From: Aquila chrysaetos chrysaetos | Taxonomy: Eukaryota > Chordata > Aves > Accipitriformes > Accipitridae | Reading direction: 5' to 3' | NCBI RefSeq assembly: GCF_900496995.4 | Contig: NC_044004.1 | Coordinates: 82,529,538-82,593,537 of the forward strand | DNA length: 64,000 nucleotides | In this document: piece after piece, positions 46,544 to 58,100 of the stretch | Position numbering within the stretch: position 1 is the first letter of the stretch | Layout of the letters: each line of letters starts with the position of its first letter | The notes under the pieces: model-generated | What the model was told of the DNA's origin: nothing | The model's input: only the letters and a program-made list of their open reading frames with translations | Databases searched by the model: none | Translations under genes and position numbers: made by a program

Positions 46544-48585
46544 TTATTTTTTCTTCCTGCGAAAAGCAGAAGGAGGAGAAACGTGTGAAAGCGGAGAAAA
46601 GCGGGTCCGGGGAGGAAGCTCCTGCCCCAACCGAAGGAGATCGTCGCCGTTTCCCCGGGGTGGGCATCGCTCGCGGGGACGTCTCCCGGCCGTCCCTACG
46701 CTATGCCGCAAACCCGGCCACGACGAAGAGAAGGGCGGCTTTCCCACCCGAGCATCGACGTGCTATCGCCCTCGCAATGAGCGAACCCCGCTCCTGCCAT
46801 TTCCAACCTCCCACCCCCCAATAATTTTTTTTTTTTTTTTTTTTTTTCCCCCCAAAATGTTTTCAGAGGCGCGGCACCGTGCACAAGCCCGGGAGAGCGC
46901 AACCCACGGACGGCAGCATCGACGACCGAACGCTGCTTTGCACAGCGAAGTCTGACCCCTCATCGCCTCGGGAGCGGGTCCCTCGGCCCCCGGCAGCCCC
47001 CCCAAGAGCCCTCGGTCCCCGCGAGCGCTCCCCAGGACCGCAGAGGCGACGGGGTGCCGTCCGGGGCCACCCGAGCCGAAGGGTTTGTCATCAAAGCAAC
47101 TTACGTGCTAGCGATACGCTTCAGCAGTTTCTTTACCCAAGGGGCGTCAGGATTCACGCACACTTTCCCTGGGGTTTTTAATTTAATTCTGAAACGCAAG
47201 GAGAGCTTGTGAGCATCACATTCCCCTTCAAAGGCAGGGATTCGAGCGGCCCGAGCTGATCTGCAAGGCTCGGCTTTCATTTACAGTGCCAGCGGATCGC
47301 AGAAAGCTGCTAGCGACAGAGGGAAACCACAGGACGGTCAGGAAAAAGCAAGACGCAACACGTTCCCGTGCAGAGCGGAGACCGTGCTTGAAGCGTGTTC
47401 AAAGACAATTTTCTCTGTAGACTTACAAATGTATCAACACCCAGCGGTTAAAGAAATCTTACACTTCTGCTTAATGCACTGCTCGAGTCAGAACAGGAGT
47501 AATGAGAGAAGGGCTTGACCCGAGATGCTGTTAGCCCTCAGGAGTGTTGCATATCGGTAGCGGAAAAATTGTTTATGGCTCATCCTGCCTTGGTGTCCGA
47601 GGACATGCTTCCTCCAAACTGCAAACACCCCCCCACCAGCACGCTCCCCACTCAGCACCAGCACGGGGAAATCATGCTTTCCCTTGCTGGAAAGGGTCAT
47701 TTAGGTCCTGGGGACCTCTGGCAGGTCGGCTCGGCTGCCTTTCCTCCACCGGAGTTGCCCTGATGTTCCTCAGCCCCGAAGCGTAAGTGAGCTTGCCGGC
47801 ATTTTTGAAAAGCTTTAGTTTTCAGAAAGAGAGAGGAAAAAAGCAGGGCGGTTGCAGAAGAAAAGGCGCAGCAGTGGCCCCGCTGCTCTGCGGGAGCCGG
47901 GGGAGAAAGCAGCTTTCTGCCCCACGAGCCGCCCGCAGCACTTACATGATTTCCATGCGTCTGCAGGTGCTTCCCACAGGTCTTATCTCAATGCTTTCGT
48001 ATCGCTTTGGACTGATGTAGTCCGAAGTTGTCTTTACGCACCTACAGTTGAGGTTTCCGTTCACCTCCAGGATGGCTGAGAAAGAGAGAAGGTAGCAACT
48101 GAAGAGACAAACGGCGTTATTTAGAGATGCGGCAACTCCGAATCTATTAGAGAGCCAAAGAAACCGTCCCTTTCCGCGCTTTCACTAACAACGCTTTAGG
48201 GACCACGGTAAGAAACTGTTATCTGAGCCTCTACCTCGGTACCCTGCTCTCACACAGCTCCTGAAAGCTGAACCGGGTCCTAACAGAGGAAGACGGTCGC
48301 TCTCTTTCCTTGGCTACGAGAAAAACCCTGGGCTAAACGGCCAGGAGGAATCCCCGTCTCCTCCGGTCCCTTTCGGCGCAGGACGCGGGCGATGCCCGCG
48401 CACGGCGAGGACCACGGCAGGCTGGGAGCTGACAGCCGTGGGTATCTCTGCAAAGATGTCAGAAGCTCACCTGCGTGGGCTGAGTGGGACATCATCATCA
48501 TCATCATCATCATCATAAGCAGCAGCAGCAGCCGCCGCCACGGGAGCACGGGGGGTCCTGTCCCCATCCCAGCCGGCGCTCGCAT
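46544..48585 (-). CDS. CXCL13L: CXC chemokine, CXCL13-like paralogue B with poly-Met signal peptide
   Basis: A 113-aa CXC chemokine (107 aa if the second in-frame ATG at 48567 is used). Minus-strand coding exons are 48471-48585, 47946-48075, 47105-47188 and 46544-46556, with consistent phases. Exons 2 and 3 have the same lengths (130 and 84 nt) as in paralogue A. The mature part has C49-R-C51, C76 and C92, no ELR, and the motifs EVNGNLNCRC, ISPKRY, PVGSTCRRMEII and CVNPDAPWVKKLL. The last exon adds only KKK after RIAST. As in paralogue A, a TAA overlaps the intron 3 donor (CACGTAAGT), so an unspliced reading would stop there. The signal peptide is odd: RRLLLLL is followed by nine Met and then SHSAHA. 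Role inferred from the family: extracellular leukocyte attraction. Confidence 0.82.
46825..46847. repeat. T23 homopolymer in intron 3 of CXCL13-like B
   Basis: A 23-T run inside the 548-bp intron 3, which is about four times longer than the same intron in its neighbours. An insertion could explain the extra length, but no element body is recognisable. Confidence 0.7.
48490..48516 (-). repeat. (ATG)9 coding microsatellite
   Basis: Nine perfect ATG triplets on the minus strand, in frame inside the signal peptide of CXCL13-like B. A CTG-rich (Leu) run precedes them. Confidence 0.95.
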
Positions 48586-48646
48586 CCTCGCAGCAGGCTC
48601 AGCCCCCAGAGCAGGTCTGAGGAACCCGGGTGAAGAAACACCCCTA

Positions 48647-48656
48647 TTTATTTGGG
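48647..48656 (-). promoter_or_regulatory. TATA-like element of CXCL13-like B
   Basis: Minus-strand AAATAAATAG lies about 62 bp before the first ATG, allowing a 5' UTR of roughly 30-35 nt. Confidence 0.4.
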
Positions 48657-51600
48657 AGGGTCACGCTCTGACACACGCGGCAAGATTCAAACTTCAGCAG
48701 TCACATCTGACCAGCGGACCGTGAAGAGGTGACGTAATTTCTCGGATGCTCCCCGCAGCCGTGTCAGAAACTGAATTTACGATATTATCGATTAAAACCA
48801 GCCCTTGGAATCGAGTGCATGTTTGGATTCCCCGCGGAATCTTCCCCACACCCTCTTTCTCATTAGCTGCGTCTGTACAACCACCGCCTTTTGTTCCCTT
48901 CAGCATTTACCCCTCAACCGCAAAAAGAGTCCAGCATAAAATCGGAGCGCAAACCCCGGGTAAGCAGGGGTTTTTTAATGCACTCAGATATTTACATATT
49001 TCTTTCTTAGGGCTATAATTCCCCCACGCTATTTTTGCTATCTCTTACATCAGCAAAAATGCCTAGCACCGTACCGGGGAAAAATAATCAAGATCTCTGC
49101 TATACGTTTCCACTCAGGGCCTTCAAATCTAGCACTTTGCTGTACGAGTAAAACACCCAGGAAATGCAAGAGATGACTGGTACCGTAGCATCAGCAAAAA
49201 GCAAGCTTTTCCCACATCTCTGCACATTTGTGACTAAGTGCTGATGCGCCCATTTATCAGCAGCGACTTTCTGGGTACCAGCGGCCTGCGAGCGAAGCAC
49301 AGATGGATGCCAGAGAACGGCAGCAGGAAAAGCAGCGGAGCTGGGATGGACTCGGGGATTTGCGAGGGTGAGACCCGAGCTCTCCCTTTGCGGCGCTGGG
49401 ACTGGAGGGAGAGGGGCTACAGCCCCGCCGTTTCCCTTGCGAACATCTCTCTACCTTATGTCCAGAGCGCCCTTCGATAACGCAGGGATTAAATCCCCAT
49501 TTGGATGCGCAAGGAGCCGTGGGGCGGCACCAGGGGTAGCTTCAGGGGTGTCCCTATTTGGCCCCATTTAGTAGCCCATTACAGCACTCCAGACCTGAAA
49601 TAGTCTGGGCTTAGTTAGACGCGTCCCGCCTGCCTACCGTTTCAGGAAAAGCAGCTTTTATTACGTTACCAGCTCAGAGGCGCAGTGCGCTCTGCGCTCC
49701 GTGAGCCAGTTCTCCATCATTCACGGCAGGGACGAACAAATGGAGCGGGCAAACTACTGACACCAAAGTAGACGCATTACATGGCAGTGAGAAACCGTAG
49801 GAGCGGATAAAAAGGGACGTCAGACCGTGCACATCCTTACAATGCCCTAGAGCCACGTGCCCGCAAGGCTTTAAGGCTTTATTCTGGCAACGCGGCATCC
49901 TCCGGGCCTTACGCGCACGGAGATACGCCTGCCCATTTTGGGGGACCGTTGCCTGGTGCTTGTTCCTCCACACATTTCCCAGCGTCTTTGGGGTTTCTCT
50001 CAAAAAGAGCCATCGAAGGACTGAAGTGACGCATTTCGGCACGGAAACCTGTAGCGCCAACACCTTGGGCTCTCACACGGGATATTCAAGGGCCACCGCC
50101 ACAAGGCGACGGCCGCGGCAGCACCCCACGCTCTCGGGTTTTGGTGGGACGGGGGCTGGCCTGAATAAGGCAAGTTCACCAGCCAGGAAGCAAAAGGGGA
50201 AGGGGACACGTGGCCACGATTGCGAGGCAAGGAGGAAGGAAGAGGGCAGAAGAAAAATGTTGTGGTTGCGTGATAACGTTGTAATTCGGAGCTTTCAAAT
50301 CACATCAGCATTTTATATAGTAACAAAGTGGTAAACTAATAAAAAAAAAAAAAAAAGTCTTCCACTCAAACTGTAAGCTACTTATCTTTCTCTTAAAGAC
50401 TCTTTTTTCCCCCGATATTGGTCCAAAAGTCTTGTGAAGATCTTGTTCAAGAGATCAAGGTCAAAGGCGGACAAGCGAGGAGTTTAACTCCCTGTACATC
50501 AGGGTCACAGAGAGGCCAGGGAAATTTTCCATGAGCTATTCCCAAAGTCCTATGGAGGGAATGAGAGCCTTGCTGCTATATCAGCGGAAAAGGAGATGGC
50601 TTTAAAACCGGGTTTTGTTCAATACTTTCAGAGTTTTCAATTTCCTTGCAGAGAGTTATTCGAAGGAGCCCAACCTAAGTCTGGTTTAAGTGGTTTTGCT
50701 GGGTCGTGGCAGGGGTCTCTTCAAACAAAAGTCTGCAAAACGGTGGGGAAGGCAGCAATTTACCAGGAGACATGACCGGTCACCTACTCAAAGTGCTATG
50801 GAGGCACTAAAAAAGGTTTCAAGCTGTTTCATGACTTCTAAAATGATCCTGCTTTTACAGCTGGGGAAAACAGAGAGAAGTGAAAGCAACTTTCCCCAGA
50901 GCTGCATGGTGGAGAGGACGGAGTCGGCGCACACCGCCGGTGCCCCAAGCATGGCTCTTCCACGACCAAAGAAAACCAACACCAGTGCTGGCAGTGCTTA
51001 GGAAAACTGGTACGGGAAGAAGTTACCCCTGGGAGACGTGCAGCGGGCAGACCAAGATAACTCATCGGCGAGATCACGCCCCAGATCTGTGGCTACAGGG
51101 CAGGCGTCCATCTCCCGTCTACCCTGGAGAGAAGTAGGAGCTACAGAAGTGTGTTTTTGGCTGGATGGATTTAGAGAGGCAGCTCTAGAGGGGTCCTGGG
51201 TCATCAGTTCGGCCACAGCGGCCTCACTTTTAGCCTAGGGTAAATGTTCGCCCCCAGACCTACGCAAGACTCCAGGTGCTTTCACCGAGGTTGTCTCCTC
51301 TAAGGATGCGCTGCTTTGTGCTGGTACGTTGCTTTACGCCTGCCCTCGCAACGCTTCTTCCGTGACCGTCGCGGTGATCGTTAACTCACTTCGTACCCAG
51401 GATGAAACCCCCACGTCCCTCAGGGGGAGGACGGGAGGGCCTCTTCTTCATCGCGAGCACCGAGGAAGTTGTCCCCTCTGCAGACGTGGCCTCGGCAGCA
51501 GCTCCCTTCCAAGTAAGAGAAGTCAACGCCGCCGGGACAAAAATAACGCGCTCACCCTGGGGCTGCAGAGGAGCGGCAGCCATCGGGGCATCCTTTGGGC

Positions 51601-54500
51601 AGGCAGCGCTGCCCAACAGCGTCCTTGGCCTGGCCCACGGGTGCTTCTGGAAAGACGGTTCAAAGCGCGGGCTCAGCTCCGCGGTTTCAGGCGCTGGGGC
51701 GGCATGGCAGCCACGGCCTACACGGCTGCGAAGATGAACGGAGCGTAACCGGCGGTTCCCTTTCAGGCGCGCCTTCTTGATTCATAGCTAGAGGTAGATT
51801 TTCATAGTGAAGCCCAGCTCTGAAGCAACGCGCCTGGGTTTCCCCCAGGACACTGGGGTAGTTTGGTGAATCCCCGCCACACGGCCCCAGAAGACGTGCA
51901 TTTGCCTAGCTGGTCCTCAAGCTGCTACAAGTTTCTGCTCCGGGTAGGGAAGGTGAAATAAATGTGGACGCGGCGAGAAAGGAGAACTTGACGGAGATGC
52001 TGTAATCCCAGGGTTTCTGAATTGTCTTGGTAGTAGTCACGGTGGTTTTGATGTATGACTAACATGTATATTGATAAACATTGTGGTGTTTTCTCAGGAA
52101 GGAAAAGCTTGCAGCCATTGCGGGTAGCTAATATTTGTGCATGCTAAGTGGTAATTCTGAAAAGGGAGAAGGAGGGTTGGAGGACCTAGCCTGCGACTAT
52201 ATGTAAGCTAACCGCTTCCTGGATGCCAGTAATTCAGAAGAGTGGCCCTCACATGTTGATCTGTGGACTTATCCAGGCCAGCATCAACTGAAATGTGTTA
52301 GAAATATCCTAACAGCTTCTGTATTTTCTGCAGCACCTATACTTTTGCAGGGAAGAGTTTGACTTGAGTCATTTTTTTATTTCTGTTATGTTTAGTAGAT
52401 GTTTTAAATTTTTTTTACACCACTGGATCCTCCAGACATCCTTCCCACGGTACCTAAATCAGAGACCCACAAAAACGTGGTGCAAATACCTCCCAAAGGC
52501 CAGGACCGTGGCAGGAAAGAAGTGCTCCGCTGCGTGGCTTTGCTGCGCTTCTACAGGCATTAAACGGCTTAAAACCACGTCATGTAGTGCCATCAACCCA
52601 TAGAAAGCCTCAAGTTAGTTCAGCGAGGTCAAAGATTTCCTTGAAGACACTGAAAAATAGGTGATGGGAAATGAGAGGGGAGGTAGGTGAGCCATGTGTG
52701 GAAAGAAGAAGAGAGCTCATGCTCTTCAGCAGACGGAAAATGGAGGTTTTACACGCCTGAGCCCCCTCTGGAAGATGAGGATGGAAAACCTGTCACAGCA
52801 TCTCCAAACACAGGAGCCAGGGACGGAGCGAGAACTTGGTCTGTAACAACAAGGCAGCTTCCGAGAAGAGTAGAAAATGGCCTGAGCTAAGCGGAGCAGG
52901 AGGAAAAAAAAACCAAAAAACAAAAAACCTTTTCCACATCTGAGCAGGATGGGCAGAAACGCAGCCCTGATGTAAATGCCACGCAGATGCCGGCTCTCCT
53001 GCCCTTCAGCGAGGACCTGCGTGCTCCACCAGCAAGCGCGTAAGGATTTGCAAGAGGCTGCGTTGGAGACGTCTGCAGCAGGCAAACCTCTTGGCCACGC
53101 TGAAACCACTAGGTTTGTTTTGAGAGAAAGTGAACTTTCAGCACACCTCTCCTTTCTCCACAACTCACCCAGCGCTCCTTGCGGGAGAGATAAAAAACTG
53201 TTGCTTGTTTTTTTTGGTTTTTTGTTTTGTTTTTTTTTTATAATTACCCCCCAAAAAACCCCAACTGCAGTGAATTGACACCACTGTGGTTTGTGGTCCA
53301 TCATCTGCTTCTAAGATAACGATGCCTCCTGCCAAAACCTGAGGGAGAGCTGCACCCACACCTATTTCAGCGACAACCAGTTCAGCACTGCATGAAAACC
53401 CGGGCAGAGGCACCCAGGACCAGAGCACAGCGTTGGTTTCTCTCTTATCGTACAAAAGTGTGTCTTGGCCGCTTCGTGCGGTGCCCAGTTTCCAGCCCAG
53501 GGCTCCTTCCAGCCCCACTGGGATGTTCTCCATCCCCTCGTGCCTCCTACACCTCAAAACTATCTTCCCAACCAGCTTGTGTTCATTTATGCACATATGA
53601 AAAGAACTTCTTTAGCCCTTTTTTTCCCCTGATGTCCCTTCTCCTGGCTGCATTTTAAGAAGAATCGCTCCCTTTATACAACTGGCCTTCCTTTCCTCCA
53701 AAATATTAATAGCCCAAATCTGCAAAAAATAACACCGATGCGAGGGTATAGCCCAGGGGAAGGGAACGACTGACCAGGACGTGTCGATCTCCGAGGCCCT
53801 GTGCTGGTGGTTACCAACTCAGCGGAGTTTTATTTGTACTCAGATAAAAAACAGACGGTGCTTATTGCGGCAGACGCCAGGTATAGAAGTGAAATTTCCA
53901 CACGAGAGCACCAGAATTAGCCAAAGCCTAACGAAATCAGTCCAAAATTAGGTTGTTCAAACCAGCTATTGAGCTCGCTGTCACTTGCTGTCTTCGAGCG
54001 AAGGTGCGCAGACTTGCTGGTGACATGGCATGGGGACAAGAATTCATTTTTGACTCATTTTTGGAGATAGCAGAGTGGTGTGATGACACGTCTGCTCTGC
54101 ATATCTGCAAGCAGCTGAAAAAACCTACTGTGGGCATCTTTCTAAGTAGGGCTTAAGTATTTGGTCTGCTTGAGGGCTAAAGAAAGGGAATAATACAGTA
54201 AGAGGGAGCTTTGAAAGGGAATGGATAAGGAGGAAGGGGAAAGGCTCAGAGCAAGAACAAAAGCTCGATCGGGGTGAGAGAAATTAAAAAAAAAAAAAAA
54301 CTTTGAAGAAATGTGAATTCGATATGCCTGCCTCCCCGGTCAATCCCGAGCCATAGGACCTCTGCAGAGCAGCAGCGGGGTGCTTTCTGCCAAAGGGAAA
54401 GCAGTAGTAGACGTTCAGCAGCATGTCAGAGTGTGACCCCAGAGCACGGACAGTTTCTGGGACACCCCGTCCACCCCAGAGATGCAAATAGTACCAAGCA
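48657..54500. other. Gene-free stretch downstream of the chemokine cluster
   Basis: Mixed-GC sequence with short overlapping open frames on both strands and an A tract near 50,340-50,356. No recognisable protein, chemokine exon, RNA gene or autonomous element was seen. By synteny this lies between CXCL13 and CCNG2, which was not found. Confidence 0.5.
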
Positions 54501-54589
54501 AGCGCAGGAGAAAATCCCCGGACTGCTGTGCTAATTTGCACTTGCTGCTAGAAAAGCACGCTGGAGAAATACCCCGGCACCCCCGCACT

Positions 54590-55130
54590 TCTCCGCCTGA
54601 AGCTCTCGGTTTGTTTCAAATACGAGTTAATCCGAAACGAACCCAACGCGAAGCGGAGAAGCGGCGTTATTCCTCAAAAGGCACGGCGGAAAAGCAGAAA
54701 GCGCTGCGCCGCCTGGCACGAAAAAAGGCGAAGCGGGAACGAAACCCAAGAGCTTTACCAAAAAGCGGTGTCGGTGGCTCGGCCGCAGGTCTCGGCTCCC
54801 TCTCCGCACATTTGCATGGGGGTGCAGGAACCGGTCTAGACGCTGCAGGTGCTGCCGAGCGAACGCCGTTAGCGATTTGCATAGGGGCTTGGTGCGACGG
54901 TGACGACTCGACCCAACCCCCCCGCCGCGGGAGGAAGACGATGATGAGTTGAAACAAAGTCAGGCTGCGACAGCGAAGGGAGCCAATAAATTGCAATCCG
55001 GCGCATTATAGGCGAGACATGCCTGTTGACACGGCCCTGCTGCTCTCGTTGCGTAGTTGGTGCGACTTCAAGCCGACGTCCTCCGCGTCTCCGCCGGCTG
55101 GGAGGGAGGTCTCTTGCTTTTAGCACTTCA
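54590..55130. promoter_or_regulatory. CpG-rich patch with two octamer motifs and a CCAAT box
   Basis: CpG density rises well above the flanks. ATTTGCAT octamers lie at 54810-54817 and 54875-54882, CCAAT at 54983-54987, and CATTATA at 55004-55010. The combination resembles a promoter or enhancer. No gene is evident on either side. Confidence 0.3.
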
Positions 55131-58100
55131 TTCTTGGGTGAGCGAAGAAGTGGTCCGGGTCTAAATTACAATGGCTAGACCAAAACGTGCTCCTGGAAAC
55201 TCCCCCAAGCTAGACCTAGCCTGCGCTTCGCAAGATGGGAAGTTGCCAAACTCAAAGGCGGCCCCCACAACCACCCAGCGCCTTTCCCTGGAATAGAAAG
55301 AGGATGCTGCAATGCCGGTGAGGATGCTCCAGCGCTTCAGGAGACTTACGCAACGGGTGCTAAAGAGAAAAAGCTGAATCAGAGCGGCAGGGTTACATTG
55401 CCTGCTTGCCCCGCAGTGCCGACGATCCAACCGAGCCCACGGTGCTGGTGGGAGGCTGGGTATCGAGCACATCACTGCGGCAGCTCAAGGTTTTAGCTGT
55501 CTTCTGCGTCTGTGTCGACAATTGCACCGCTAGCTGGGCGCCTGGAAAAAGGTATTAGACGCAGGGTACTGCCACGATACGGAAGGATTCATGCGAGCTT
55601 TTACCGTTGTTGTGGTTTAACCAGGACAACCGTTGGACCTTTCTGCTCATGACAAGGAGGAAAGAGGTGCCAAAAATGCCACAAAGGCCAAGATGCTGGT
55701 ACGCAAGCATGTTTCCCCTCTGTACTGGAGGGAGCCGCCTCCCGAAGGCAGATTTTAATTGCTTGAGCTGAATTACATCCTATGTGGATAATTTATTTCG
55801 GCAAACACTAAGCAACAGTCCTACCACCGACCTCCCAAGGAGCATTACGGCAAGGTCTCCTCCCCTTCTCCTCAGAGTTTGACGTCTTGATAAATGCAGC
55901 TAGAAGCTGGCAGGCTTGCTTTAAGTGGTATTTTTTTATTTTTTGTTTTTTTTTCCAAATATTAGTGGTTTCCATTTTAGTTGAGTCAGTAATTTAGCTG
56001 TGTCCACGTTATTTGGCTTGCAGAATAACCCTGAACTATTATTTCTGGTAGAGCTAGATGGTCTTGACCCTTTTTCTACCGGTTAAGTCAGAAGACAGTA
56101 ACTCATCTTCAGAAACGTAGCGCCTCTTGCTTTCTAGCTTGACACAAGCTTCCTCAACCACAACAACCAACCTCCTTGATATCTAGGGGCACGTCTCCGC
56201 TTCACACATATGTTAATGACTCATTTCCCAACAAAAGTAATCTCTTTCCAGACTATCTGAGTTTAATTGCCACGGCATATATGACCTTTGTCTCCGCTGT
56301 TTTCCACCCATTCAAAGCAGTATTTACAGATCTTGTGCTTGCATTAGCTTGACATTTCCCATCTGACCGAGTAATGTCCTCCCTACTTGCAAAGTTCACC
56401 AACCATGCATGAGGTCCAGCTCCCGACCTCAAAGCAGGGTCTTGCCTAATGAGGTCGAGGCTGATTAAGTAACCCGAAGGTGACAGAAGCTAGTTGAAGG
56501 GTTTGCAAATCCCCGTTGCCCACAGGACCCACCTCTCCAAGTGGGAATTGCACACAGAGACCACAGCCTGGGATGAGCTACCTAGAGGACGGGAAGCCAG
56601 CAAGGCAGGATGACCAGCTAAACGGACCAGAAGATGAGCCAAAGTCCCGCTCTGAAGCGAAGAGATGCAGAGAAGCCACCCGAGCACTAGTCCTCGCTGC
56701 CTACACCAAGATCTGCTCTATAGAGCTGGTACAGTTTAAGTGACATGGCCAAAGGAGAAGGACGTGCCCAGCTACCTTTGAGACCCTCACTAGCCCCATG
56801 CGACGAGCGTTTCTCCCTGTCACGTCTACGGATGCCTCTCCAAGTCCTAGGCCCGCTGGCCTAGGGTTGCCATCCTGCCAGGGTTAATCACTGCCGAGGG
56901 TCACGGGAGTCTGCGAGGGGTGGGAGGCTACTCAGCTATTAAAACTTCGTGGGGAAGGAGAAGGATGAGATACATGGGAGGTGGCTGAGGGGATGGGACT
57001 ACGCATGGGGAGTGGGGGAGTCCCACCTCCCGGGACATCTCGGTCACATCCAGCCACGGCTGTGGGAAGGACCGCTGCGTGCCAGCCCCATCCAGCCTCC
57101 CCTCCCCAAGCTACTGGGGGATGATGTTTCTGGCTGGGGTCCCAACCCCGGTGCCGCACAACGCACTCGAGTATATCACTTCTGCCACGAGGCACTTCGT
57201 ACCCTAACATACCAGGAACGGACCCAAACTCGACCACCAGACTTGGGTTTACACCTAGAGTCGTTACTTTCATTAGTGTCCACTTAATGTTTCGAGGCCT
57301 TCCCTCATCCTCTTTTTGCCAGATGTCTTCCCACCTCTTCTCCTTGGGGAAGATGCTTTCCCCACATTTCACCCGCAAGCCACCGTAGGAGTAGTTATAT
57401 TAAAAAAGAAGGCAAGCCACGAGCGACTGTTCTCTAGCAGTGAGTAGAAGTGCACATGGTGAAGAGGGGAAATCCAGGTCTCCACCGAGAAGGAACCATG
57501 TCGCTGCAATACGAATGTCTTCTGGGGAGACGAGCAGCCCCCCCTGCCCCTGGAAAGCCCCTTCTCAACCGTTTCTCTTGGATCCAGCACCCCTGAATCA
57601 GCACTTCGGGCATCAAAGCCTTGCGCGCGCTGCCAACGCAGCTACCCGGAGATGCTCTCGACAGGGAAGGAGAAACTCAAGCCCAACTTCTGCAAAGGAC
57701 GTAAATCTCACCAGCTAAGAGAATCGATACTGAAAGGAGTTGTCTCGCAGCTAAAATAATCCAACGTCGCTTCAGGTTTGGGGGGGATGAAAGAAAGGCT
57801 CGTCGACCTCACAAGTCATGCTTGAGGCTGGAAGGTCAGCAAGCTCTCGCCTGCCAGGTGGAAACGGGGAGGCAGATAAAAGGGCAGCGTGCAGGGAGAG
57901 AAGAAAGGCTTAGGGAGATACTGGAAAGTGAAACCAAGAAGCATAAACCCATAGAAACCATGAAATCTGCTTTGATCTTTCCTCAGCTTTTATCTCGGTT
58001 GTCGCTTACAAAACACACCCTGAAAACTAATAAGGCCTAAGAAGTCACATCTGTCGCAGGGCGCAGCCTTGGGTTGGATCCAGAATGTCCCTGAAGCTAT

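Noticed and set aside
55380-55500. Possible decayed chemokine exon (TLSCRSD...VGSS on the minus strand)
   Set aside because: Only one cysteine, wrong spacing and no other exons nearby. The resemblance is no better than chance.
55610-55680. TGTGGTTTAACC start resembling an avian LTR
   Set aside because: Similarity ends after about 12 bases and no partner repeat or polypurine tract is visible.
56932-57378. 148-codon minus-strand open frame
   Set aside because: Not recognised, no splice support, and overlapped by another frame on the opposite strand.
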